A stretch of 64,000 bases of DNA from Novosphingobium umbonatum (GTDB lineage: Bacteria; Pseudomonadota; Alphaproteobacteria; Sphingomonadales; Sphingomonadaceae), in assembly GCF_004005905.1 (NCBI RefSeq), contig NZ_SACO01000003.1:248001-312000 (forward strand), read 5' to 3'. The notes under the pieces are model-generated. The model had not been told where the DNA came from and did no database searches. It was given only the letters and a program-made list of their open reading frames with translations. The translations under genes and the position numbers were made by a program. This document shows, piece after piece, positions 16,010 through 23,551 of this stretch (its first letter is position 1; every line of letters starts with the position of its first letter).

Positions 16010-16705
16010 ATGCTGACCATCATTGAAAAGCTGTTCACGCCGCAAGAAGTGGCATCCATGCGCGAAAGCCTGCTGGCCGCAGAATGGCAGGACGGCGCGG
16101 CGACGGCGGGCTCACGCTCGATCACCGTGAAGCAAAACCTGCAAATCCCCACCGACAGCCCGCTGGGGCAGGAATTGGGCGCAGAAATTCTGCGCCGGTT
16201 GCGCGCCCATCCGCTGTTTGTCTCGGCGGCTCTGCCCCATTCCATCCATCCGGCCAAGTTCAACCTCTACAAGGATGGCGGGCATTACGGATTGCACGTC
16301 GATGCGGCGCTGATGACTGCACCTTCGGGCAATCTGATGCGGACCGATCTGTCGGCCACCCTGTTCCTCAACGATCCGCAGGAATACGAAGGGGGCGAAC
16401 TGACAATCGAAACTCCCTTTGGAAATCAGGCGGTAAAGCTGCCCGCTGGCGATCTGGTCCTGTATCCGGCCAACAGCCTGCATCAGGTTACACCGGTGAC
16501 CAAAGGCTATAGACTGGCCTCTTTCTTCTGGATGCAAAGCCTTGTTCCCGATGAAGGAGAACGGACATTGCTGTTCGATCTGGACCAAACCATCCAGTCC
16601 CTGGCGGCGCAACATATGGAAAATGGCGCCGCAACCAAGGATGCCCAAGTAGACAGGCTGGGCTTCATCTATCACAACCTGTTGCGCCGATGGACAAAAC
16701 TGTAA
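16010..16705 (+). CDS. Fe(II)/2-oxoglutarate PKHD-type hydroxylase (PiuC/YbiX-like)
   Basis: A 231-residue dioxygenase. The iron ligands are His96 and Asp98 in YGLHVDAAL and His158 in NSLHQVTPV; the 2-oxoglutarate-binding Arg168 is in GYRLASFFW. The C-terminal part ([11 protein letters not shown]...[12 protein letters not shown]) matches the PiuC/YbiX family. ATG 16010 begins exactly where that family starts; the open frame extends 20 codons further upstream without homology. PiuC genes usually sit beside catecholate-siderophore TonB receptors and respond to iron. Here a TonB receptor is nearby but is phytase-coupled, so the biological role is open. Confidence 0.9.
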   Translation: MLTIIEKLFTPQEVASMRESLLAAEWQDGAATAGSRSITVKQNLQIPTDSPLGQELGAEILRRLRAHPLFVSAALPHSIHPAKFNLYKDGGHYGLHVDAALMTAPSGNLMRTDLSATLFLNDPQEYEGGELTIETPFGNQAVKLPAGDLVLYPANSLHQVTPVTKGYRLASFFWMQSLVPDEGERTLLFDLDQTIQSLAAQHMENGAATKDAQVDRLGFIYHNLLRRWTKL

Positions 16706-16783
16706 AAACCAAGTCGCAATCGATTGGCGCGACCAATGATGGCACCCTAAATTTACGGTTCATTTCATCCTAAGACTACCTAG

Positions 16784-16859
16784 GGCTTGCTACGTCAAGT
16801 AACACAGACGGGGCAGTAATGCCTTGTGTTGCATAAGCCTCCCCGAAGTCGGTGGGGGA
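16784..16859 (+). promoter_or_regulatory. Structured leader of the chemosensory operon
   Basis: An outer stem pairs GGCTTGC (16784-16790) with GC-AT-AAGCC (16831-16839). It encloses a hairpin made of AACACA/TGTGTT (16801-16806 with 16825-16830) and GGCA/TGCC around a GTAA loop. A short CCCC/GGGG hairpin follows (about 16841-16859). It lies 48-123 nt upstream of the first che-operon start. It does not match any riboswitch consensus I can recall. Confidence 0.3.
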
Positions 16860-16906
16860 CAATGGGATCGCCTCCACATCCGACATTGATGACGGAGATG
16901 GAAGGC

Positions 16907-18880
16907 ATGGCGCTCGTCAAGAAAGACCAAGTAAGCAGCCCCGCACCGAACAAGGGCATGCTGGCCAGCAAGGCATTGTCGGAGCGCAAGTCTGCACCGC
17001 CTGCCGCCAAGGATACCGGTGGCGCAGCCGCCAACCGCGAAGCCGATGCCCGCAAGCGTCAGGCCCGCACCTATGCTCGCCAGCAACAGGCCGCCGAACG
17101 CATCTCGGCCGCCAGCACCGAATTGGCCGGCGGCGTGACCGAAGCCTCCGAGGCGCTGGACCTGCTGCAATCGGCCATGACGCAAATCTCGGCCGGTGCA
17201 GAAGAAGCCTCCAGCGCCTCGCAGCAATCCTTGCGTAATGTGACGGCCATCAGCGGATTGATCCGTGAAAGCCGCCGCGCCGCGGACGGTTCGCTGGACC
17301 GTACCGCCGCGCTGCAAAAGCTGCTGGAGGAAAATCGCCTGCAGATTGCCGCCTCGGTGCGCGCACTGGAAACCGCCTCGGAACGTCAGACCGGCTCGGT
17401 CAAGACCGTGACCGATCTGGAGGCGCAGGCAGCCAATATTGGCGACATTGTGAAGGCCGTGGCCCGCATCGCCGACCAGACCAATCTGCTCGCGCTGAAC
17501 GCCGCCATCGAGGCCGCGCGTGCCGGTGAACATGGCAAGGGCTTTGCCGTGGTGGCCGATGAAGTGCGCACGCTGGCCGAAACCAGCGAGAAGAGCGCCA
17601 CCGAAATCCAGTCGCTGGTTGGCCAGATCCAGAGCGAGGTCAAGGTCATCGCCGAAGGCATCCTTTCTTCGGCAGAAGCCGCGCGTCAGGAAGCCCAGAA
17701 GGGCGGCGAAGTGACCGCCCAGATGATCGAATTGCGCACCGACATGGAAGCGATCATGGAAGTCACCCGCGAGGTGGCCCGCCTGAGCGAGGAGTCCGAA
17801 GTCGCCATCATCGAGGCGCAAAAGGGTTCCGAAGCTATTTCCAGCGCTGCTGCCGAGCAATCGGCGGCTTGTGAGGAAGTGCTGGCCACGCTGGAGCAGC
17901 AGAGCCATGCCCTGCGCGAGAGCGACATCACGGCGCAAAATCTGGCCGAAATTGCCGAGGATATGAAAAACTCGACCGACGTGCGTAAAAGCGCGGAGGA
18001 TGTGGCTTCGGCGGCTGAGGAACTCTCCTCTGCCGTGGAAGAAATCAACCGTTCGGCCAGCCAGATTTTGGTGGCGATCGAACAGATCTCCAACGGCGCG
18101 CAGGCTTCCGCCGCCGCTGCCAACCAGTCGAGCGCAGCCGTGGAACAGATCCGCAAGGGTGCTGAACGCTCCTCGCATGCGGCAGGTTCGGGTCTGGAGC
18201 GGGGGCAGGCCGTATCCACGCTGATCGCCCAGAGCCGCGCTTCGGTGGACGAAATGATCACCGGCGTGGCGGAATCGGTCGATAACAATGCCGTTCTGCG
18301 CAATCAGGTAACGCAGCTGGCGCAGGTTTCGGGCCGTATCGACAAGATCGTCGAAGCGATCACCACCGTTGGCATCAAGACCAATATGCTGGCGGTCAAT
18401 GGCTCAGTCGAAGCCGCGCGTGCTGGGGAATTCGGCCAAGGCTTTGCCGTGGTGTCCAATGACATCCGCAATCTGGCCGAGGAATCCTCGGAAAATGCCG
18501 ACCGGATCAAGGATCTGGTCAAGACCATTCAGGAGCAGATCAGCAATGTCGCCCGCGATCTGGACGACATCAGCCGTTCGGCGCTGGCCGAAGTGGAAAA
18601 GAACAAGGTCATCACCGCCGATCTGGCCCGCGTAACCGAAGAAATGGCGGAAGTGCTGGCCGGCAACCGTTCGATCCAGAAGGCTTCGGATGAAATGCTG
18701 CGCCAGATCAGCGAGGTGCAAACCGGCATCAACCAGATCTCTGCCGCCGCCACGCAGGCCGATCAGGCCACCGTGCAGGCCGCCAGCGCCGCCAAGCAGC
18801 AGAGCCAGGGCGCCGAGGAACTGGCCTCCGCAATCGAGGAAATCGCTTCGATGGCTGACGAGCTGCAGTCGAACGCCTGA
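16907..18880 (+). CDS. Soluble methyl-accepting chemotaxis protein with two signalling tips
   Basis: A 657-residue, almost entirely coiled-coil protein with no membrane segment and no recognisable sensor domain. It contains two MCP hairpin tips. The first is canonical ([20 protein letters not shown], then [13 protein letters not shown], coded near 17470-17580). The second is divergent ([20 protein letters not shown], then [19 protein letters not shown], coded near 18378-18500). MCP tips bind CheA and CheW. The duplicated layout suggests a tandem fusion or a protein that bridges two signalling arrays. ATG 16907 has GGAG 9 nt upstream; three further in-frame ATGs upstream are less well placed. 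There is no C-terminal xWxxF pentapeptide. It is the first gene of the che operon. Confidence 0.9.
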   Translation: MALVKKDQVSSPAPNKGMLASKALSERKSAPPAAKDTGGAAANREADARKRQARTYARQQQAAERISAASTELAGGVTEASEALDLLQSAMTQISAGAEEASSASQQSLRNVTAISGLIRESRRAADGSLDRTAALQKLLEENRLQIAASVRALETASERQTGSVKTVTDLEAQAANIGDIVKAVARIADQTNLLALNAAIEAARAGEHGKGFAVVADEVRTLAETSEKSATEIQSLVGQIQSEVKVIAEGILSSAEAARQEAQKGGEVTAQMIELRTDMEAIMEVTREVARLSEESEVAIIEAQKGSEAISSAAAEQSAACEEVLATLEQQSHALRESDITAQNLAEIAEDMKNSTDVRKSAEDVASAAEELSSAVEEINRSASQILVAIEQISNGAQASAAAANQSSAAVEQIRKGAERSSHAAGSGLERGQAVSTLIAQSRASVDEMITGVAESVDNNAVLRNQVTQLAQVSGRIDKIVEAITTVGIKTNMLAVNGSVEAARAGEFGQGFAVVSNDIRNLAEESSENADRIKDLVKTIQEQISNVARDLDDISRSALAEVEKNKVITADLARVTEEMAEVLAGNRSIQKASDEMLRQISEVQTGINQISAAATQADQATVQAASAAKQQSQGAEELASAIEEIASMADELQSNA

Positions 18881-18907
18881 TAGGGCACCCAGTTCGGGAG
18901 GCCGAGC

Positions 18908-20494
18908 ATGTACCAGTCAAAAATCGTTGCTCAGGCGGGGACCGAAGGGTCCTCCGCCCCGAGCGGGCACGACCCCGCCCTGCCCCAGCAATTCACGATC
19001 TTCACCGTACAGGGCGAAACTTTCGCGGTCAGCCTGACCGAGGTGAAGGAAATCATCCGTATGCCAGAGGTGGTGCGCGTGCCATTGGCCCCGCCCAGTC
19101 TGGAAGGCTTGACCAATCTGCGCGGCACTGTGCTGCCCATCGTCAACACCCGCGCCTTGTTTGGCAGCGAGCGTGTGGCCGCCGATGATGCCACCCGTGT
19201 GGTGGTGCTGGACCAGGGCCATCCCATCGGCATCGTGGTGGACCGTGTGGTCAGCGTGGTGACCATCGACCCTGAAAGGATCGAATCCGCGCATGGGGTG
19301 GAAACCACCCTGTCATCGGAATTGCTGCGCGGCGTGATCAAGGATCAGGGCGATCTGGGTCTGGTGATGATCCTGGAAGCGGCGCGTCTGATCGAGCAGG
19401 AATTTGCCCTGCTGGCTTTGGCGCAGGGCAGCCATGCCAATCTGTTTGCCGACAGCACCAGCGCCATGGCCAACCTTCGCGCCGCCGACGCTTCTCAGGA
19501 CGAAATCCAGCTGGTCAGTTTCGAAGTGGCGGGTCAGGAATATGCCCTGCCGATCCACAGCGTGCGCGAAATCGTGCAATTGCCCGAAAATGTGACCAAG
19601 GTTCCTAAGGCCGCTCCCAGCGTGATGGGGGTGATCTCCCTGCGCGACAGGCTGCTGCCGGTGGTGTCCTTGCGCCGCCTGTTCGGACTGCCCAGCGCCG
19701 AACGCGCCGATCACAACCGCGTTGCCGTGGTATCGGTCAACAATGGCGCCTTGATCGTTGGCGTGGTGCTGGATCGGGTAAATGAAGTGCTGCGCGTGCG
19801 GCGCGGGGCGATTGACTCCATGCCCGCCATGCTGGCCGCGCAGGACGATCTGGCCGAGATCAGCTCCATCTGCCGGTTGGACAATGGCAAAAGGCTGGTT
19901 TCCATCCTTTCGGCCGAGGCGATGTTCGATCGTCCGGCCATCACCAGCGCTCTGGAAGGCGCGCTGGAAGCGGCAGGAGCGGATATGGCGGTGCAGAACC
20001 AGGTTGAAACGCGCAGCGTGGGCAGCGCGCATCACGAGGAAGAGCAATTCGTGGTCTTCCGCCTGATGGACGAGGAATTCGGGGTGGAAATCGCCTCGGT
20101 GCAGGAAATCGTCCGCGTGCCCTCGGAACTGGCCAAAGTGCCCAAGACCGAGAATTTCATCCGCGGGGTGATGAACCTGCGCGGATCGGTAATCCCTCTG
20201 ATCGATCAACGCGCCCGCTTTGGCCTGCCCGCCATCGAGGCCAATGATCGCCAGCGGATCGTGGTCTTCACTTTGGGCGGGGTACAGACCGGCTTCATCG
20301 TGGATTCGGTCTCTGAAGTGATGCGTATCCGCCGCGACCGGATCAAACCCGCACCCGATCTGTCGGAGAACCAGCGGCGCGTCATCCGCCGCGTGGCCAA
20401 TCTGCCCGAAGCCAAGCGGATGATCCTGTTGCTGGATGCAGACCGCCTGCTGGATGCCGGCCAGATGGCCGAGGTGGTGCAGGCGGCTGCCTGA
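18908..20494 (+). CDS. Triple CheW-domain scaffold protein
   Basis: A 528-residue protein made of three CheW domains in tandem, about residues 27-175, 195-345 and 370-520. Each has the FTVQGETFAVSLTEVKEII-like entry and a receptor/CheA contact loop: GLTNLRGTVLPIV (first), GVISLRDRLLPVV (second, NLRG degenerated) and GVMNLRGSVIPLID (third). CheW normally is a single ~160-residue adaptor joining MCPs to CheA. A triple version could bind three array positions at once or build a different lattice. The gene follows the double-tip MCP by 27 nt. The pairing of repeated MCP tips and repeated CheW domains in neighbours suggests they were selected together (inference). Confidence 0.93.
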   Translation: MYQSKIVAQAGTEGSSAPSGHDPALPQQFTIFTVQGETFAVSLTEVKEIIRMPEVVRVPLAPPSLEGLTNLRGTVLPIVNTRALFGSERVAADDATRVVVLDQGHPIGIVVDRVVSVVTIDPERIESAHGVETTLSSELLRGVIKDQGDLGLVMILEAARLIEQEFALLALAQGSHANLFADSTSAMANLRAADASQDEIQLVSFEVAGQEYALPIHSVREIVQLPENVTKVPKAAPSVMGVISLRDRLLPVVSLRRLFGLPSAERADHNRVAVVSVNNGALIVGVVLDRVNEVLRVRRGAIDSMPAMLAAQDDLAEISSICRLDNGKRLVSILSAEAMFDRPAITSALEGALEAAGADMAVQNQVETRSVGSAHHEEEQFVVFRLMDEEFGVEIASVQEIVRVPSELAKVPKTENFIRGVMNLRGSVIPLIDQRARFGLPAIEANDRQRIVVFTLGGVQTGFIVDSVSEVMRIRRDRIKPAPDLSENQRRVIRRVANLPEAKRMILLLDADRLLDAGQMAEVVQAAA

Positions 20495-20532
20495 CCCGAC
20501 CTTAACCATAGGAAGGATGAAAGGCGAATAAT

Positions 20533-21633
20533 ATGAAAGCGTTGGTTGTCGACGATTCCGCCCTGATGCGGCGCCAGATCGGCGAGATCCTGACCCGTGG
20601 CGGTTTCGATGTCACCACAGCCCGCACCGGCGCCGAGGCGCTGTTGCGGATTGCGGAAGACAAGCCCGATGTGGTGACGCTGGATATCAACATGCCGGAA
20701 ATGGACGGTTTGACCTGTCTGAGCCGGATCATGTCCGAAACGCCCCTGCCGGTGGTGATGATATCATCGCTGACCGAGCAGGGCGCTTTGGCCACTTTGG
20801 AAGCGATTGCGCTGGGCGCGGTGGATTATGTCCACAAGCCCGAGGGCACCGTGTCGGTGGCCATCAAGGAGCAGGAAGATCTGATCATCGGCAAGGTGAA
20901 AGCCGCCGCCGGTGCCCGCATCCGCCGCTCCACCGGCTTGCGCGAAAGGATGGCCGCCAAGCGCGAAACCATCATGCGCAAGACCTATATCCCGCGCGCC
21001 CGCAACAGCGGTTATGGTTCGGGTAACGAGGCCTTGACCTTGATCGGCGCCTCGACCGGCGGTCCGGCCGTGCTGGAAGAAATCCTCAGCAGCCTGACCG
21101 CCGATTATCCGATGCCGGTTTTGGTGTGCCAGCATATGCCCGCCACCGTGACCCGCCATTTTTCGGAAAGGCTCAACAATTACTGCGCCATGCCGGTGGT
21201 GGAACTGCGCCGTCAAACGGTGCTGGAACCCTCCACCATTTATGTGGCGCGGGGCGATGCAGACATGGTGGTGATGGAACGCAATGGCGAGTTGATGGCC
21301 ACCATCGCCCCTTCGGACAAGCGTTACAACTGGCATCCCAGCGTCAGCCGCATGGTGTCCACCGCGATGGACACGGTAACTGCGGACTCGCTTATTGGCG
21401 TGCTTTTAACCGGCATGGGCGACGATGGCGCGGCCGAACTGGCCAAGCTTCATCGCGCCGGTGGCTATGTCTTTGCCGAGAGTGAAGAGAGCTGTGTGGT
21501 TTACGGGATGCCGCGCAGCCTGGTGGAAAGCGGATGCGTGAATGAAGTGATCACCGCCTCGCAAATCGCCGCAAGGCTGGAGCGGGTGGCCAATACACGG
21601 ATGCATGCAATCAAAACGGCCATGAAGGCCTGA
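20533..21633 (+). CDS. cheB: Chemotaxis protein-glutamate methylesterase CheB
   Basis: A 366-residue protein with an N-terminal receiver domain (VVDDSALMRRQ; phospho-acceptor Asp51 in TLDINMPEMDG; Lys in HKPEG). The C-terminal methylesterase domain carries the catalytic triad Ser174 (GASTGGP), His201 (CQHMPATVT) and Asp298 (TGMGDDGA). It removes methyl groups from MCP glutamates when phosphorylated by CheA, setting adaptation. The linker of about 40 residues is rich in Arg and Lys. It lies 38 nt after the triple-CheW gene in the che operon, with GGAAGGA about 15 nt upstream of ATG 20533. CheR at 22266 is its partner. Confidence 0.95.
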   Translation: MKALVVDDSALMRRQIGEILTRGGFDVTTARTGAEALLRIAEDKPDVVTLDINMPEMDGLTCLSRIMSETPLPVVMISSLTEQGALATLEAIALGAVDYVHKPEGTVSVAIKEQEDLIIGKVKAAAGARIRRSTGLRERMAAKRETIMRKTYIPRARNSGYGSGNEALTLIGASTGGPAVLEEILSSLTADYPMPVLVCQHMPATVTRHFSERLNNYCAMPVVELRRQTVLEPSTIYVARGDADMVVMERNGELMATIAPSDKRYNWHPSVSRMVSTAMDTVTADSLIGVLLTGMGDDGAAELAKLHRAGGYVFAESEESCVVYGMPRSLVESGCVNEVITASQIAARLERVANTRMHAIKTAMKA

Positions 21634-21649
21634 GCGGGGGAATGCAGCA

Positions 21650-22261
21650 ATGGGCCTGTTGAAGACCAGCCAAAAAGCGCAGGAAGATCCGACACAGGCC
21701 GCAGGCGCCATGCCGCTGCCCGAACTGGACGATGCCGACCCGATGCAGCGCCGCCGCGCGGTGCGGATGCGGGCCAATGAACCCGATGCCGTGGCCGCTC
21801 TGGTGGGCCTGTTGGCCAGGGAAGAGGATAATCTGGTGCGCCAGACTGCCTTCCTTGAACTGGCCGCGCTCAACAGCGACGAAGCCGCGCTGGGCGTGTC
21901 GGAATTGCTGTCGGCCGCCGATCCGGCCCTGCGTAATGGCGCGTTGGAAGCTTTGAGCACCATGCCCGAGCATGCGGTGCGCCTGCTGGAACCTCTGGGT
22001 TACTGCCCCGACCCCGATGTGCGCATCTTTGCCGTGCTGCTGGCCAATGAATTGCATGTGGAATCCACCAGCGACTGGCTGATGGCCTTGGCCGAGCGGG
22101 AGGATGACGCCAATGTCTGTTCCAATCTGGCCGAAGCTTTGGGCGGGACGGGGCGACAGGATGTGCTGCCGATCCTGCAATCCATCATCGACAAATTCCC
22201 GCAAGAACCCTTCCTAGCCTTCGCCGCGGAAACGGCGATGCAGCGTATCCGCGAGGGATAA
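21650..22261 (+). CDS. HEAT-repeat protein of the chemosensory operon
   Basis: A 203-residue, all-helical protein. Residues about 30-195 consist of degenerate HEAT/PBS-lyase-type repeats (DPMQRRRAVRM..., NLVRQTAFLELAAL, DPALRNGALEALSTMP, DPDVRIFAVLLANEL, NVCSNLAEALGGTG). The N-terminal 25 residues are low-complexity and probably flexible. HEAT repeats form superhelical protein-binding surfaces. Its position between cheB and cheR (16 nt and 4 nt spacing) suggests a scaffold for the adaptation enzymes or receptors. No catalytic motif is visible, and I know of no assigned biochemical role. Confidence 0.85.
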   Translation: MGLLKTSQKAQEDPTQAAGAMPLPELDDADPMQRRRAVRMRANEPDAVAALVGLLAREEDNLVRQTAFLELAALNSDEAALGVSELLSAADPALRNGALEALSTMPEHAVRLLEPLGYCPDPDVRIFAVLLANELHVESTSDWLMALAEREDDANVCSNLAEALGGTGRQDVLPILQSIIDKFPQEPFLAFAAETAMQRIREG

Positions 22262-22265
22262 GAGG

Positions 22266-23129
22266 ATGGGACAAGCCACCTCGGCCCAACAGGTGCCACG
22301 CATCTCGGTCGAAGACATCACGGCATTTTGCGACTTCTTTTACAAGAAGACCGGCATCAGCATGGATGCAAGCCGCCGCTATTTCATCGACCGGCGGCTG
22401 GAAGAACGCATGCTGGCCAATGAATGCAAAACCTTCCGCGAATATCTCAGCCTTGTGAAGTTCCAGGCGGGCGGCGCGGAGATGCAGGCCCTCATCAACG
22501 AGATGACGGTCAACGAAACCTATTTCTTCCGCGAGGATTACCAGTTCACCTGCCTGACCCGCAGGATGCTGGACGAGATCGCGGATAACAAGGACCCGCG
22601 CCGCGACCGTATCCGCATCTGGTCCATCCCCTGCTCTACGGGGGAGGAGCCCTATACGATCGCCATTTCCATTCTGGAAAACTGGAAGCGGGCATCCGAA
22701 TTCGACATAGAAATTCTCGCCTCGGACATTGATACGCGCGTGATCGCCAAGGCGCAGCAGGGCATCTATCAGGCCCGCGCGCTGCATCGCGTGCCCACCA
22801 ATATCCGCGAAACCTATTTCCAGCAGATCGACAGGGACAATTGGCAGGTCATCAAGGATCTGCGCGAATCCATCGATTTCAGCATCGTGAATGTCACCAA
22901 TCCGGCCCATATGGCCCGTTTGCGCAACATTGACGTGATCTTCTGCCGCAATCTGCTGATCTATTTCGACGATATCTCGCGCCGCCGCGCGGCCGAGCAT
23001 TTCTTCGACGCGCTCAACCCGGGCGGCTTTGTCTGCCTTGGCCATTCGGAGAGTATGAGCCGGATTTCGAACATATTCCTGCCCCGCAAGTTTCCCGAGG
23101 CGCTGGTTCACCAGCGCCCAATGAAGTGA
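22266..23129 (+). CDS. cheR: Chemotaxis protein methyltransferase CheR
   Basis: A 287-residue SAM-dependent O-methyltransferase that methylates MCP glutamates. The N-terminal helical domain (about residues 12-85) ends in the conserved NETYFFRE. The SAM-binding fold follows: IWSIPCSTGEEPYTIA, ILASDIDTRVIAKA, FCRNLLIYFD and FVCLGHSES. There is no C-terminal TPR domain. The gene overlaps the next CheY gene by 4 nt (GTGA), a sign of tight coupling. A separate membrane MCP in this window ends with a pentapeptide of the kind CheR docks to, so this enzyme could also act on that receptor (inference). Confidence 0.95.
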   Translation: MGQATSAQQVPRISVEDITAFCDFFYKKTGISMDASRRYFIDRRLEERMLANECKTFREYLSLVKFQAGGAEMQALINEMTVNETYFFREDYQFTCLTRRMLDEIADNKDPRRDRIRIWSIPCSTGEEPYTIAISILENWKRASEFDIEILASDIDTRVIAKAQQGIYQARALHRVPTNIRETYFQQIDRDNWQVIKDLRESIDFSIVNVTNPAHMARLRNIDVIFCRNLLIYFDDISRRRAAEHFFDALNPGGFVCLGHSESMSRISNIFLPRKFPEALVHQRPMK

Positions 23130-23551
23130 ACGCCGCCATGAACCAGCACACTTCCATTCCCGTGCCGATCGACCCGCCCGTCAGGGTGTTGATTGTGGAC
23201 GACACGCTGACCGTGCGGCTTTACTGCTCGCAAATCCTCAAACGCGCCGGTTTTCTGGTGAGCGAGGCCATCAACGGGCTGGAGGGGCTGGAGGCGGCCC
23301 TGAAGGAAAGTTTTGACCTGTTTGTGGTCGATATCAACATGCAGAAAATGGACGGCTACGCCTTCCTTGCCGAAGCGCGCCGCCATCCCGATCTGCGCCA
23401 TGTGCCCGCCGTGATGATGAGCACCGAACAGGGGCAGGAAGATATCCAGCGCGCCTATCTGGCCGGTGCCAATTTCTATCTCACCAAGCCTGTGGACCCG
23501 AGCCGTTTCCTGTCCACCGTCCAACTGATGACAGGTGTGCCATGCCCCTGA
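23126..23551 (+). CDS. CheY-like response regulator (first of three)
   Basis: A single-domain receiver of about 141 residues. It has the acidic pair in VLIVDDTLTVR, the phospho-acceptor Asp in FVVDINMQKMDG, the Thr/Ser position in MMSTEQ and Lys in FYLTKPVD. No output domain. The GTG at 23126 overlaps the cheR stop (GTGA); ATG 23138 is an alternative start that removes four residues. The gene overlaps cheA by 10 nt. It probably accepts phosphate from this CheA and acts by protein contact or as a phosphate sink. Confidence 0.92.
   Translation: MNAAMNQHTSIPVPIDPPVRVLIVDDTLTVRLYCSQILKRAGFLVSEAINGLEGLEAALKESFDLFVVDINMQKMDGYAFLAEARRHPDLRHVPAVMMSTEQGQEDIQRAYLAGANFYLTKPVDPSRFLSTVQLMTGVPCP

Noticed and set aside
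16739..16758. Possible sigma54 site (TGGCAC...) upstream of the che operon
   Set aside because: The -12 GC dinucleotide is absent at the required spacing.
16784..16859. c-di-GMP (GEMM) riboswitch
   Set aside because: Some GGCA/GCC elements looked similar, but the conserved core of GEMM is missing, so it is listed only as a structured leader.
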